Shown here one piece after another: positions 1 through 8,631 of a stretch of 64,000 bases of DNA; position 1 is the stretch's first letter, and every line of letters begins with the position of its first letter. The translations under genes and the position numbers were made by a program. The notes under the pieces were generated by a model. The model was not told the origin of the DNA and did no database searches. It was given only the letters and a program-made list of their open reading frames with translations. Source of the stretch: Myxococcales bacterium (GTDB taxonomy: Bacteria > Myxococcota_A > UBA9160 > SMWR01); NCBI GenBank assembly GCA_022561775.1, contig JADFQO010000004.1, positions 1-64,000 on the forward strand, in the 5' to 3' direction.

Positions 1-1625
1 ACGAAGTTCAGCTCGCCTTCCATCCTCAGATAGTCCATGTACCGACGGACGTTTACCTGGTGGGCCAGGTTCCCGAAGACATCGAAGCCGGCGACCAGCG
101 CGTAGTAGATGCGCTCGAACTGCGAGTAATCGATCACCCACAGTGTGCGGGGCAGCCCCCCCAGTACGCCCTTGTGGACCGACGCGCTGTCGAAGTGGCG
201 GTAGATGGTCAGCACTGGAGTGTCCCTGTCACGCTCGCCCTTCCAGATGGCTTCGATGCCTAGGCCGTCCGGATCCGTCTCGTCATACAGCTCCGTCTTC
301 GCTCGATAGAACCTGACGTAGCGGTCCCGGTAGTCATCGCTGAAGGTCTTGACGATTCTCGCACTGCTTCCCGCCTCGGTCGGAAGGCGCAGGTTCTCCG
401 CCTGTTCGACCAGGAAGTCCGGGTGAGCCAGCGTCTGATCCGAGTCCGGGTCCAGAAACATCACCCAGAAGTGATCGTGGATCACGTTCAGCGCAATCTG
501 GCCCTTGCAGACCGGGCCTCGGATGAAGGTTCGAAGCATGTATTCCGCGTGGTCCAGCAGGAACTGATACCGAACGCGGGGCGGAATCTGTGCGTATATC
601 AGGAACGGGTTCGCACCGGTCCGGTCGCCGAGCGCCACACGGTGCGGCGTCTCGAGCCACTGGGTGTCGATGAACAGCTCCCGGTAGCGTTCGAGGACCT
701 CGTCGCTGAACTCGACGACCATGTGGGTCTTGTAGACGATCTTCGAGTGAATCTTCCTGAATCGGTAGTAGAGAAGATCGACTCCGGGATCGTCGTAGGG
801 TCGCACTGTCGCGATGACCGAGATGGGCTGGCCCGGAGGGGTCGTGGATCGGACCATCTGGTAGAACTCGCCCGGCTGGGCCGCGCTGAAGCTCAGGTGT
901 GCCAGGAAGAAATGCTCGTAGAGATAGCGCGCTGTCATCGCATGCTTGGCGTCATCCCGATTGAGAAACGTCTCCCACTTCGCGATCTCTACCGCCGCCG
1001 CTTGCGAGGGCCTGGTCAGCTCCGCCTGTTCCTTCGGCGTGGGCCCGACAGCGCCCTGCTGCAGCCACGATGCGAGGATCGAGTACTCCCGGGGTGACAG
1101 CGCGGGAAAGCCGAACGGCATCCCGCGGTCGGGGTGACGATCGAGGAAGGCGCTCACCTCGCGAGTGTTCGCCGCGCAGGTGAGGTCGGTCGCTTCGGCC
1201 TGATACTCACCGCGGCTGCGTGGACGCTTCATCTTCGCTTCGAGAAGGTGAAGCAGGACGGAGTTGTTGTACATGCCGGCGGCGGTGTTCTGCGCGACGC
1301 TGTGGAACCCTTTCGTCCGCCAGTCCTCCGTCGTCTGTGCATCGATGAACAGACGAGTGGGATCCTGGCCCCTCAGCCGTGAACTGGAATACACCGGATC
1401 CTTGCTGCCGCCGCGATCCAACCCTTCGAAGGATCCCAGCTTCAGCTGGCACGGCGCGTTGTAGCACGAGTGACAGGCGACGCAGCGCTTCTCGAGAATC
1501 GGCTCGACGTCGCCGAGATAGCTTACGGGCGGCGCCAGCGTCTCCACCTTCACCGGTGGAACGATCTGGATGCAGGCGACGACCAGCAGGGCCGCCGCAG
1601 CGAAGGGATACGCGAGTCGAGGCAT
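1..1625 (-). CDS. cti: Fatty acid cis/trans isomerase, 5' part (runs off left edge)
   Basis: The complement reads as one open frame from an ATG at 1625 to the window edge (about 541 residues; the family is usually about 760, so the C-terminus is missing). It opens with a signal-like segment (MPRLAYPFAAAALLVVAC), then YLGDVEPILEKRCVACHSC and NAPCQLKLGS. This is the hallmark start of Cti, with a c-type heme motif CVACH near residue 48. Known role of the family: a periplasmic cytochrome-like enzyme that converts cis to trans unsaturated membrane fatty acids without a shift of the double bond, as a rapid response to solvents or heat. The Cys near residue 18 could also make it a lipoprotein. I am confident of the family; the left end is cut only by the window. 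Confidence 0.9.
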   Translation of the reverse strand, partial: MPRLAYPFAAAALLVVACIQIVPPVKVETLAPPVSYLGDVEPILEKRCVACHSCYNAPCQLKLGSFEGLDRGGSKDPVYSSSRLRGQDPTRLFIDAQTTEDWRTKGFHSVAQNTAAGMYNNSVLLHLLEAKMKRPRSRGEYQAEATDLTCAANTREVSAFLDRHPDRGMPFGFPALSPREYSILASWLQQGAVGPTPKEQAELTRPSQAAAVEIAKWETFLNRDDAKHAMTARYLYEHFFLAHLSFSAAQPGEFYQMVRSTTPPGQPISVIATVRPYDDPGVDLLYYRFRKIHSKIVYKTHMVVEFSDEVLERYRELFIDTQWLETPHRVALGDRTGANPFLIYAQIPPRVRYQFLLDHAEYMLRTFIRGPVCKGQIALNVIHDHFWVMFLDPDSDQTLAHPDFLVEQAENLRLPTEAGSSARIVKTFSDDYRDRYVRFYRAKTELYDETDPDGLGIEAIWKGERDRDTPVLTIYRHFDSASVHKGVLGGLPRTLWVIDYSQFERIYYALVAGFDVFGNLAHQVNVRRYMDYLRMEGELNF

Positions 1626-1904
1626 CGTGGGTTTTCCCCTGTTGAGTCGTGGATCCGACCCGGTGTGCACGCGCTGTGCAAGATTGCAACGAGAGCTGGC
1701 TCGGTCTCCGTCTCACACAGCGCAGCGCCGCGGTAGGCGCGTCCCGCCCAGCTTCAGGATGTGCCGAAACCCGTCGCGGGAAACCGGGGTCACGTATTCT
1801 ACCCAGATCTCAGCAGGATGGCGGCAGACGTATGTTTGGGGTTGGCGGGGCCGTTCAACGCGAAAAGCAGACAGAGAATGAGGAGGCCACGCGGTGTACC
1901 AGAC

Positions 1905-2356
1905 CTATGCTGCGTGGGCCGAGACCTGCCCTGCCACCGGCAGCATCGGCGGCACCGGCAGGGTGCAGACTGTGTCCCAGCAGGCCATGACGAAGGTACT
2001 GTCGGGGTGCTGGAACTCGGCTTGAATATGCCCCCGGCCGACGGCCTTCACGGTTTGCAGTTGCAGGCGCCCTCTTTGCAGGCGTCGTAGGTGTTCCCCA
2101 GCTCGTCTTCGAGGATGAAGACGGGATTCCCCCTTTGGAACGTCATCGAAGACTTTCGACGCGACTTGAGCGGGCTAAGTAGACCACGCCGATGCCGGTC
2201 TCGGGGGTCCCGACCAGCAGCCAGACCTCACAATACTGGACGCCGCGCAACGAGTTGAAGGACTTTTCGGTCGGCGCAGTGGGTTCCGGAACCGGTTTTT
2301 GGGCCTGCGCCTGTGTGGTGAAGGCGAAGGCGCTGAACAGCGGACTGCGCGGGTGC
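1905..2356 (-). pseudogene. Decayed secreted-protein gene
   Basis: Directly after the stop codon of the lipase-like gene, the complement frame encodes a signal-peptide end (FSAFAFTTQAQAQ) and then FNSLRGVQYCEVWLL. It lacks a start codon and ends at a stop after about 70 codons. A shifted frame continues with FQRGNPVFILEDELGNTY and stops. A third open piece (starting TVKAVGRGHIQAEF and ending at 1905) follows in yet another stretch. The pieces recall a family of exported proteins with an early RGVRYCE motif and a late PV-x-x-L-x-D-x-x-G-x-x-Y motif, joined here by an internal deletion and frameshifts. I infer a pseudogene; the family itself I cannot name with certainty. Confidence 0.35.
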
Positions 2357-2358
2357 CC

Positions 2359-3774
2359 CTAGTCGAACCGCTCGGACAACAGCTGGTTCACCCGTTCCAC
2401 CGCATCCGCGTTGTGCAGAATACCGGAGTGGTCGTCGTCGTATCCGCGCAACGTGCTCGCCTGCTGCTGGGCTTCCATGCGTAGCGCGCTGGCCATCGTC
2501 ACGGCTCCATCGTCGGAAACGCTCGACGAGCCGCTCTTGCGGAAGCCGAACAGCATGTGGAACTCGGCGCGCGGTGGAAGACGCTTCAGCGTCTGCTCGT
2601 TCTCGTCTTCGTAGAAGATCCACCACTGGTAGTCGCTGCCGGGATCCATGTCGCGGAAAGACAGGGGCAACTCCACCGGTGCATCTCCGGCACGCGCCGC
2701 GTTGACGTCGCCGGCCCACGGTGTCGAGACCGCGATCAGCAGGCGAATATCGCTGCGATGTGTGCGCTCGAAGTACCTCGAGATTGCACCACGCGCGACG
2801 AGCCCGCCCATGCTGTGGGCCACGACCGCCATCTCGCCAAAGCCGTGCTTGGCCTGAAGCCGCTCGATCAACGACGCCAGATGCCCCGAGATTCCGCTGC
2901 GAGGAGGGAAGCCGAGGCTGAAGCCAGACGGGTAGAAGTAGAACCAGGCCTGAAAGCGCTCGCGGTCGAGCGAGTCGATCAAGCTGGAGAACTGCTGCGG
3001 ATAGCCGCTGATGCCATGCACGAACAGCACGGGTATGCGATCGGGATCGTAGGGTTCCATGAAGTAGATCCCCATGATGCCTTCGTTCATGAAGTCGTCG
3101 ATGCGCCACAGGCCTCTCGCGCCGGCTTCGCGTCCGAACCGCTCGTCGTTGAGGTCTTCGCAGATTTCACCCTGCACGGTCCACGCCCACAGGCTGAAGG
3201 CTCGCTGGTCCTCGGGCGTGCGTGCGACGATTCCGAAAACGTCGATCGACTCGGTCAGGCCGGGAACGCGGCCATCGGTCGGGATGAGGACGTCATAGGT
3301 GACGATGTCGCCGGGGCCGACCGTCACGGGATCTGCAATCAGCGGTCGGGCGACCGACTCATCTGGATCGTACTTGCCGTTGCGGTTGCGGTCCTCGTAG
3401 GCTCCGACCTTGTACGTGCCCGCAGCGACGGGAAACGCATAGCTTCCGGGCCGGATGCGGACGTAGGTGTCGGCCGCGACGTACGCTTCGGGGCCCTCGG
3501 GCGTCTCGCGAATGAGAACGACGACCAGCGGCCCCGCGTTGTCGTGTTCAGTCTGTACCTTCCCGTCGATGCGGCCGTATTGCTTCACGAGCTCGAGTTG
3601 CTTCTTGAATCCCATCACCTTTTGGATCGACGCGCAACCCGACAGCAGGGCCGCCAGCGTCAGTGAAGCGGCCACGACCGCGGTTGCGGGCCGACGTTGC
3701 GAGGCAGTCCTTTGGCCGCGCATCTGCGCCGATCGCCTCGAGATGTTCAGCGGCTGGCCCATCAAGTCACTCAT
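2359..3774 (-). CDS. Lipoprotein alpha/beta hydrolase (lipase/esterase-like)
   Basis: 471 residues from the ATG at 3774, chosen because AGGAG lies 8 nt upstream; an open frame extends further back but is Arg-rich and unlikely. A lipobox (LLSGC, Cys47) predicts an acylated envelope protein. Residues about 80-175 form a beta-rich domain with DRNRNGKYDPDE, a Ca-binding-like loop. Residues 245-471 form an alpha/beta hydrolase: VLFVHGISG (oxyanion region), AHSMGG with nucleophile Ser321, and a late Asp/His region (DDDHSG) that probably supplies the catalytic His. Substrate unknown; lipase, esterase or PGAP1-like acyl hydrolase are all possible. The gene runs convergently to nothing on its left except a decayed gene. 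Confidence 0.8.
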   Translation of the reverse strand: MSDLMGQPLNISRRSAQMRGQRTASQRRPATAVVAASLTLAALLSGCASIQKVMGFKKQLELVKQYGRIDGKVQTEHDNAGPLVVVLIRETPEGPEAYVAADTYVRIRPGSYAFPVAAGTYKVGAYEDRNRNGKYDPDESVARPLIADPVTVGPGDIVTYDVLIPTDGRVPGLTESIDVFGIVARTPEDQRAFSLWAWTVQGEICEDLNDERFGREAGARGLWRIDDFMNEGIMGIYFMEPYDPDRIPVLFVHGISGYPQQFSSLIDSLDRERFQAWFYFYPSGFSLGFPPRSGISGHLASLIERLQAKHGFGEMAVVAHSMGGLVARGAISRYFERTHRSDIRLLIAVSTPWAGDVNAARAGDAPVELPLSFRDMDPGSDYQWWIFYEDENEQTLKRLPPRAEFHMLFGFRKSGSSSVSDDGAVTMASALRMEAQQQASTLRGYDDDHSGILHNADAVERVNQLLSERFD

Positions 3775-3929
3775 CGAGTCGACTCCTGCTCGAACAGCGC
3801 GCAGAGCATAGGGCAGTCGTGGCCCGCGGGGTCGTCCGCGATGGCGAGCACGACTTCGACAACGCGACCCTTCACCGCGCGGGCTCGGACCATCGGCGCG
3901 CGTCAGAGATCGGGAAAATCGAGCAGGTG

Positions 3930-4049
3930 ATGCGGGAGACATTCAGCTGTAATCGATACGCCTTGATCGGCCTCTACACGCTACTCGCTACCCTTGCCTA
4001 CTTCATCTACCTACCCATGTACATCGTCAACGAACTCCAAGGAGTGTGA
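3930..4049 (+). CDS. Possible small membrane protein (39 aa)
   Basis: ATG at 3930 preceded by AGCAGG. The product has one hydrophobic stretch (YALIGLYTLLATLAYFIYLP) long enough to span the membrane. It lies between the divergent lipase-like gene and the pqi operon. No family recognised; short length and a modest ribosome site make this doubtful. Confidence 0.3.
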   Translation: MRETFSCNRYALIGLYTLLATLAYFIYLPMYIVNELQGV

Positions 4050-4054
4050 TCGGG

Positions 4055-4213
4055 ATGGCTCGAGATTTCTCTCGGATTGGCGAGATCATCACCCTGCTAG
4101 CAAAGATGGATCGGCGCCTCCGCGGCAGGAGCATCGAAAAGCTAGGGGGCCGGTTCGCGGGGAGCAGCCGAGAAGGTGGCCAACCCCGCTGGATTCAGCG
4201 GTCCGAGGCGTGA
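4055..4213 (+). CDS. Possible small basic protein (52 aa)
   Basis: ATG at 4055 begins 5 nt after the stop of the preceding mini-ORF, with AAGGAG about 10 nt upstream. The product starts MARDFSRIGEIITLLAKMDR and is rich in Arg. Together with the 39-residue ORF it would form a small leader pair ahead of pqiA. No similarity recognised; could be chance. Confidence 0.22.
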   Translation: MARDFSRIGEIITLLAKMDRRLRGRSIEKLGGRFAGSSREGGQPRWIQRSEA

Positions 4214-4256
4214 TATAAAGAGGCGATCAGAGCCTCGCCAACGCGAAGGAAGTCGG

Positions 4257-4910
4257 GTGTTCAAATTCAGCGCCACCACACCTAGCAGCGCAGATCTGGC
4301 CATTCCGCCTGGCTGGCTCACCCTCTGTCACGCGTGCGATCTTCCGAGCCGCGTCGGAGACGTCCCAGCGGGCGGCACAGCTCGCTGCCCCCGCTGTGGA
4401 AGTGTTCTCTATCGAAGGGTTCGGGACAGCCTCGATCGAACACTCGCGCTCGCTCTGGCCGGCCTGTTTCTGTTTGCCGCCGCCAACGCATTCCCATTTC
4501 TCGCACTCAAGATGCAGGGAAACGTCACGCACACCACGCTATCGACGGGTGTGCGCGCCCTTTACGAGCAGGGAACGCCGATCGTCGCATCGCTGGTTCT
4601 TCTGACAACGATCGTTGCGCCGTTGTTGCAGATCTCTTCGTTGATCTTCGTGCTGGCGCCTCTGCGTTTGGGAAGACGGCTACCCGGGCAGGCGCGCGTG
4701 TTTCGCCTGCTGCGCAGGATACAGCCCTGGAGCATGATGGAAGTCTTCATCCTCGGGATCCTGGTTTCGTTGGTGAAATTGCTCGACATGGCCCAGATCG
4801 TACCCGGGATTGCGCTCTGGTCCTTCGTGCTGCTGATTCCCGTTTTGGCAGCTGCGTCATCCTCCCTCGACGCGGAGTGGGTCTGGCGACGGATCGGGCT
4901 CGCCCAATGA
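4257..4910 (+). CDS. pqiA: Paraquat-inducible protein A family, first copy
   Basis: About 217 residues from a GTG at 4257 that follows GAAGGAAG; another GTG at 4176 would add 27 residues. A zinc ribbon at the N-terminus (CHACDLPS then CPRCGS) is followed by about four membrane segments. This is one half of the E. coli PqiA/YebS architecture, where two such modules are fused. Known context: PqiA-type proteins are inner-membrane partners of the MCE protein PqiB in phospholipid traffic between inner and outer membrane. Its stop overlaps the next pqiA-like start (ATGA), so the two modules are separate, translationally coupled genes here. Confidence 0.85.
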   Translation: MFKFSATTPSSADLAIPPGWLTLCHACDLPSRVGDVPAGGTARCPRCGSVLYRRVRDSLDRTLALALAGLFLFAAANAFPFLALKMQGNVTHTTLSTGVRALYEQGTPIVASLVLLTTIVAPLLQISSLIFVLAPLRLGRRLPGQARVFRLLRRIQPWSMMEVFILGILVSLVKLLDMAQIVPGIALWSFVLLIPVLAAASSSLDAEWVWRRIGLAQ

Positions 4911-5545
4911 CCCCGAGCGCAGCGACTTCCAGCATCGAGGATCTCGCGAGCTGTCACGATTGTGGTTTCGTCGTCACGCTCGCGGGCGGTGCACATCACG
5001 CTGCAACACACTGCCCGCGCTGTCGCGCAGCCGTTCACCGGCGCAAGCCGGACAGCCTCAACCGAACCTGGGCGCTCGTGATCACGGCGGCGATGCTCTA
5101 CATCCCGGCCAATCTGTTCCCGGTGATGACGGTGATCTCGCTCGGAAAGGCGCAGGCCGACACGATCCTCAGTGGCGCCATCTACCTGCTGGTTCACGGG
5201 ATGTGGCCGCTCGCGCTGATCGTCTTTTTCGCGAGCGTCGTGGTTCCACTGCTGAAATTGTTCGCGTTGACTTTTCTGCTGATTTCCGTTCAGAAGGGCT
5301 CGCGTTGGCGGCCCGTGGAGCGGACCAAGCTCTACCATGTCGTGGAGGCCGTGGGACGTTGGTCGATGACCGATATCTACGTGGTCACGATCCTGGTCGC
5401 TCTGGTCAGCCTCGGAAACCTCGCCACCATCGAGGCCGGAGTGGGTGCTATATACTTCGCCGGCGTGGTCGTCGCGACGATGCTCGCAGCGGAGAGTTTT
5501 GACCCGAGATTGATCTGGGATCGGGCGAGGGAATCCAATGGCTGA
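4907..5545 (+). CDS. pqiA: Paraquat-inducible protein A family, second copy
   Basis: 212 residues from the ATG overlapping the preceding stop. It repeats the plan of its neighbour: zinc ribbon CHDCGF and CPRCRA at about residues 16-40, a linker with KPDSLNRTW, then four hydrophobic segments and a conserved VGRWSMTDIYVV, typical of PqiA C-terminal modules. In E. coli both modules sit in one chain; here two genes encode them. Its stop overlaps the pqiB start by 8 nt. Inner-membrane role in MCE-driven lipid transport is inferred from family and operon. Confidence 0.88.
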   Translation: MTPSAATSSIEDLASCHDCGFVVTLAGGAHHAATHCPRCRAAVHRRKPDSLNRTWALVITAAMLYIPANLFPVMTVISLGKAQADTILSGAIYLLVHGMWPLALIVFFASVVVPLLKLFALTFLLISVQKGSRWRPVERTKLYHVVEAVGRWSMTDIYVVTILVALVSLGNLATIEAGVGAIYFAGVVVATMLAAESFDPRLIWDRARESNG

Positions 5546-7148
5546 GGGCGAGCGAAACTCGGACGGCGAGAATACGGCCCCGTCCGGCGGCATCCGCGAC
5601 GCTCTCGTCGAGCAGCGCAGCCGGCCATCGCTGGTCTGGATCATTCCCATCGTTGCGGCGTTGGTCGGCGCCTGGCTCACATTCCACACGTTTTCGCAGC
5701 GCGGTCCCGCTGTGACGATCAGCTTCGAAACTGCCGAGGGACTCGAGGCTGGAAAGACGAAGGTAAAATACAAGGATGTGGAGATCGGTTCCGTCGAGTC
5801 GATCGAACTGTCAGAGGATCTCTCCCACGTCATCGTCACCGCGCGATTGGTGAAGACAGCCAAGGGCTACCTCCGAGAGAACACCCGCTTCTGGGTGGTG
5901 CGCGCCCATGTGAGCGCGGGACGCGTCTCAGGGCTCAGCACGCTCTTTTCGGGTGCCTACATCGGCGTCGACCCTGCATTCGACGGCGCGAAGCGGAATG
6001 CCTTTGAGGGCCTGAACGCTGCGCCCGTGGTGACTTCGGATCAAGCCGGGAGTCTGTTTACGCTGCGTTCTACCGAGATGCGATCGGTCGAGATCGGCTC
6101 ACCGGTGTATTTCCACGCCATCAAGGTCGGTCAGGTGGCGAGCTACGAGTTGGACGAGAGCGGTCAATTCGTGACCGTGAAGGTCTTCGTCGAGGCCCCG
6201 CACGACAAACGCATTCAACGGAATACCCAGTTCTGGAATGTGAGTGGCGTCGACATGTCGTTGAGTGCCGAAGGTGTCGAGATCGACACGGTCTCGCTCA
6301 CCTCGCTTCTGATCGGTGGTATCGCGTTCGACACGCCCAGCAACCTCGAACCCGGTGGACCCGTCGAAGAGGGAACGGTCTTTAACCTGTACAAGAATCG
6401 GCTCGCGACCCGGGAACCGGTTCTGACCAAGGGAAATCGCTTCCTGTTGGAATTCGAGCAGTCGGTGGGCGGCCTGGTGGCCGGAGCCCCCGTGCAGTTC
6501 CGGGGCATCAAGATCGGCGAGGTGCTCGATGTCAGGCTCGTCATGGACGTAGAGACGACGACTCCGCGTATCCCCGTGCTAATTGAAATCCACCCCGAAC
6601 TGATCGAGTTCAGCGGTCAGGAAGAGAACACTCCGGAAGAACGCTTCAAGATCATGGTGGCGCGTGGCATGCGCGCCCAGCTTAAGACCGGAAACCTCCT
6701 CACGGGCCAGCTCCTCGTGAATCTCGATTTTCATCCGGATGCTCCGCCAGCGGAGATCCTCTGGAGCGGTTCGGTGCCGCATATGCCGACGGTGCCGAGT
6801 CCGATCGAAGAACTCAAGGCGGGCCTGACGCAGTTCGTCAAACGCCTGTCGAGCATGCCGTTGGAACAGATCGGAGTGAATCTGAATCAGATGTTGAAGG
6901 AGTTGAGCACATTGAGCGGGACGTTCAACGAGGAAATGGTGCCTTCGCTCATCGCCACGCTCAAAGAAGCCGAGAGCGCGCTCGCGTCGGCGGATTCGCT
7001 GATCGCGCCGGGCGCGCAGGCGAGCCTCGAGTTCAAGCGACTGCTGTTCGAGTTGGCGGATGCCGCACAGGCGATTCGGCGGCTCGCTGAACAGCTCGAG
7101 CAACATCCCGAGTCGCTCATCCAGGGTAAGAAGGGGGCGGGACGATGA
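5538..7148 (+). CDS. pqiB: PqiB-type MCE-domain protein
   Basis: 536 residues, like E. coli PqiB (546). After a cytosolic tail of about 30 residues there is one TM helix (LVWIIPIVAALVGAWL). Three MCE domains follow, each with a recognisable core: GLEAGKTKVKYKDVEIGSV, the EIGSPVYFHAIKVGQV type, and GLVAGAPVQFRGIKIGEV. The C-terminal ~110 residues are helical (LNQMLKELSTLSGTFNEEMV), matching the PqiB helical needle. Known role: hexameric rings stacked into a tube spanning the periplasm and conducting lipids. The start overlaps pqiA; the stop overlaps pqiC by 4 nt, so the operon is fully coupled. Confidence 0.93.
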   Translation: MAEGERNSDGENTAPSGGIRDALVEQRSRPSLVWIIPIVAALVGAWLTFHTFSQRGPAVTISFETAEGLEAGKTKVKYKDVEIGSVESIELSEDLSHVIVTARLVKTAKGYLRENTRFWVVRAHVSAGRVSGLSTLFSGAYIGVDPAFDGAKRNAFEGLNAAPVVTSDQAGSLFTLRSTEMRSVEIGSPVYFHAIKVGQVASYELDESGQFVTVKVFVEAPHDKRIQRNTQFWNVSGVDMSLSAEGVEIDTVSLTSLLIGGIAFDTPSNLEPGGPVEEGTVFNLYKNRLATREPVLTKGNRFLLEFEQSVGGLVAGAPVQFRGIKIGEVLDVRLVMDVETTTPRIPVLIEIHPELIEFSGQEENTPEERFKIMVARGMRAQLKTGNLLTGQLLVNLDFHPDAPPAEILWSGSVPHMPTVPSPIEELKAGLTQFVKRLSSMPLEQIGVNLNQMLKELSTLSGTFNEEMVPSLIATLKEAESALASADSLIAPGAQASLEFKRLLFELADAAQAIRRLAEQLEQHPESLIQGKKGAGR

Positions 7149-7798
7149 AACGGCTGCGACAACTGGCGAGCTGCAGGGCGGCGGCGATCGTCGCCGCGGG
7201 CCTCGCGTTGAGTTGCCTGGGCCGCAGCCCGACCGTCATCTTCTACACGATGAATTCGGTGTCCGATCGTCCGACCGCGGAAGCATCCGATGGTCTCGCG
7301 ATCGGGGTCGGGCCGGTCCGCGTGCCGCGCTACCTCGATCGGTCCGAGTGGGTGACGCGGCCGGGGGATTCCACGTCGCGGCTCGAGATCGACGATTACC
7401 GCCATTGGGCGGGGGGGTTCTCCTCCAACGTCTTGAGCGCCCTGGGCGAGAATCTTGGCGCCAAACTCGATACGCAGCGGGTGGTCGTCTACCCCGCCGA
7501 GGCCCCGTTTCCGTTGGACTATCGGGTCTCTGTGAATTTCCAAGCGTTCGAGGGGATTGGCGGGGAGGCGCTGGTGCTGCGCGCGCGCTGGGTGATCCGC
7601 GCGGGTAGCGCCGGGGGCGGGCCCTGGAGCGGTCAGTTTACGGTTCGCAGGCCGATCGAGGGCGCTGGCTCCGACGCCCTCGTCGCCGCCCACAACGAGG
7701 CTTTGGATCTGCTCGCCGATGCGATCGCGTCGTGGATCGAGAGTCTGGCGATGGGCAACGCTGGCACCGATGCATCAGAGAATCAGCCGCCGGGTTGA
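7145..7798 (+). CDS. pqiC: PqiC-type ABC-transport auxiliary lipoprotein
   Basis: 217 residues with a signal peptide and lipobox (LALSC, Cys24). The mature part carries the family pattern: an FYTM start after the Cys, GVGPVRVPRYLDR, and the SEWVTRPG region. It is the last gene of the pqi operon and overlaps pqiB. Known role in E. coli: outer-membrane lipoprotein that caps the PqiB needle. Position and motifs agree, so I am fairly sure. Confidence 0.85.
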   Translation: MKRLRQLASCRAAAIVAAGLALSCLGRSPTVIFYTMNSVSDRPTAEASDGLAIGVGPVRVPRYLDRSEWVTRPGDSTSRLEIDDYRHWAGGFSSNVLSALGENLGAKLDTQRVVVYPAEAPFPLDYRVSVNFQAFEGIGGEALVLRARWVIRAGSAGGGPWSGQFTVRRPIEGAGSDALVAAHNEALDLLADAIASWIESLAMGNAGTDASENQPPG

Positions 7799-7885
7799 CG
7801 CGACGGCAATGAAACGATCTAAACTATTTTTTAGTCTTCCCTTAGAGGGGAGTCCACCGCATCGATTCATTTTGGGAGGTCTGTC

Positions 7886-8596
7886 ATGAAGTCCTTTAGC
7901 CGTGTCGCATTATGTTTGTTCGCCCTAGTCGCTCTAGCCGCGTGCGCGTCAACCAAGGTCACCGGGAGCCAGAGCTATCAGGGGGAAAGGCTCGCTCGGC
8001 CCGACCGCATCATCGTGCATGACTTCGCCGCGACCGCATCCGACATCCCAGCTTGGTCCACTGCGGCGAGCCGGTATGCTGCACCGAGCACGCCACGAAC
8101 GGCAAAGGAGATCGAGACTGGCCGCAAGCTGGGCGCTCAAGTTGCAAAGGAACTGGTCGCGGAGATCCAGGGCATGGGATTGCCAGCCGTGCTCGCTACG
8201 GGCCAACCAGAGCCGGATGTCGGCGACATCGTGATCATCGGCTATTTCGAATCCCTCGACACGGGCAGCGCCGCCAAGCGCCTAGCAATCGGCTTCGGCT
8301 CTGGGGGGGCCAAGTTGGCGACCCAGGTCGAGGGCTACCTGATGACGGAACAGGGTCTGCGCAAACTCGGATCCCGTGAAATCAAATCCGGGGGCGGCGG
8401 CAAAACGCCAGGGATCATGGTGCCCCTTGCTGTCACCATCGCGACCGCAAACCCAATCGGCCTGATCGTCGGCGGCGCGGTGAAGGTGGGCGGAGAGGTG
8501 ACCGGCAAGAATACGATTAAGGGCTCCGCCAAGCGGACAGCCAAGAAAATCGGTGACGAGCTACGGACGGCGTTTGAGAAACAGGGCTGGATCTGA
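7886..8596 (+). CDS. DUF4410-family lipoprotein
   Basis: 236 residues, ATG preceded by GGGAGG at good spacing. Signal peptide and lipobox (ALAACAS, Cys about 20). The mature protein has the DUF4410 plan: PDRIIVHDFAATASDIP near the N-terminus, a TAKEIETGRKLGAQVAKELV helix, VIIGYFESLDTGSAAKRLAI, IGFGSG, then a Gly/Ala hydrophobic stretch. A related gene lies at 25051-25752 in this window. Function of the family is unknown; an outer-membrane or periplasmic anchor is likely. It has its own promoter region (7799-7885) and is not coupled to pqiC. Confidence 0.8.
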   Translation: MKSFSRVALCLFALVALAACASTKVTGSQSYQGERLARPDRIIVHDFAATASDIPAWSTAASRYAAPSTPRTAKEIETGRKLGAQVAKELVAEIQGMGLPAVLATGQPEPDVGDIVIIGYFESLDTGSAAKRLAIGFGSGGAKLATQVEGYLMTEQGLRKLGSREIKSGGGGKTPGIMVPLAVTIATANPIGLIVGGAVKVGGEVTGKNTIKGSAKRTAKKIGDELRTAFEKQGWI

Positions 8597-8631
8597 AGTC
8601 GAGCCCTTCACGTCGGCGAGGAGAACACGTG

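Noticed and set aside
7805-7860. Intrinsic terminator after pqiC
   Set aside because: A small CTTCCC/GGGGAG hairpin exists, but the T-run precedes it instead of following it.
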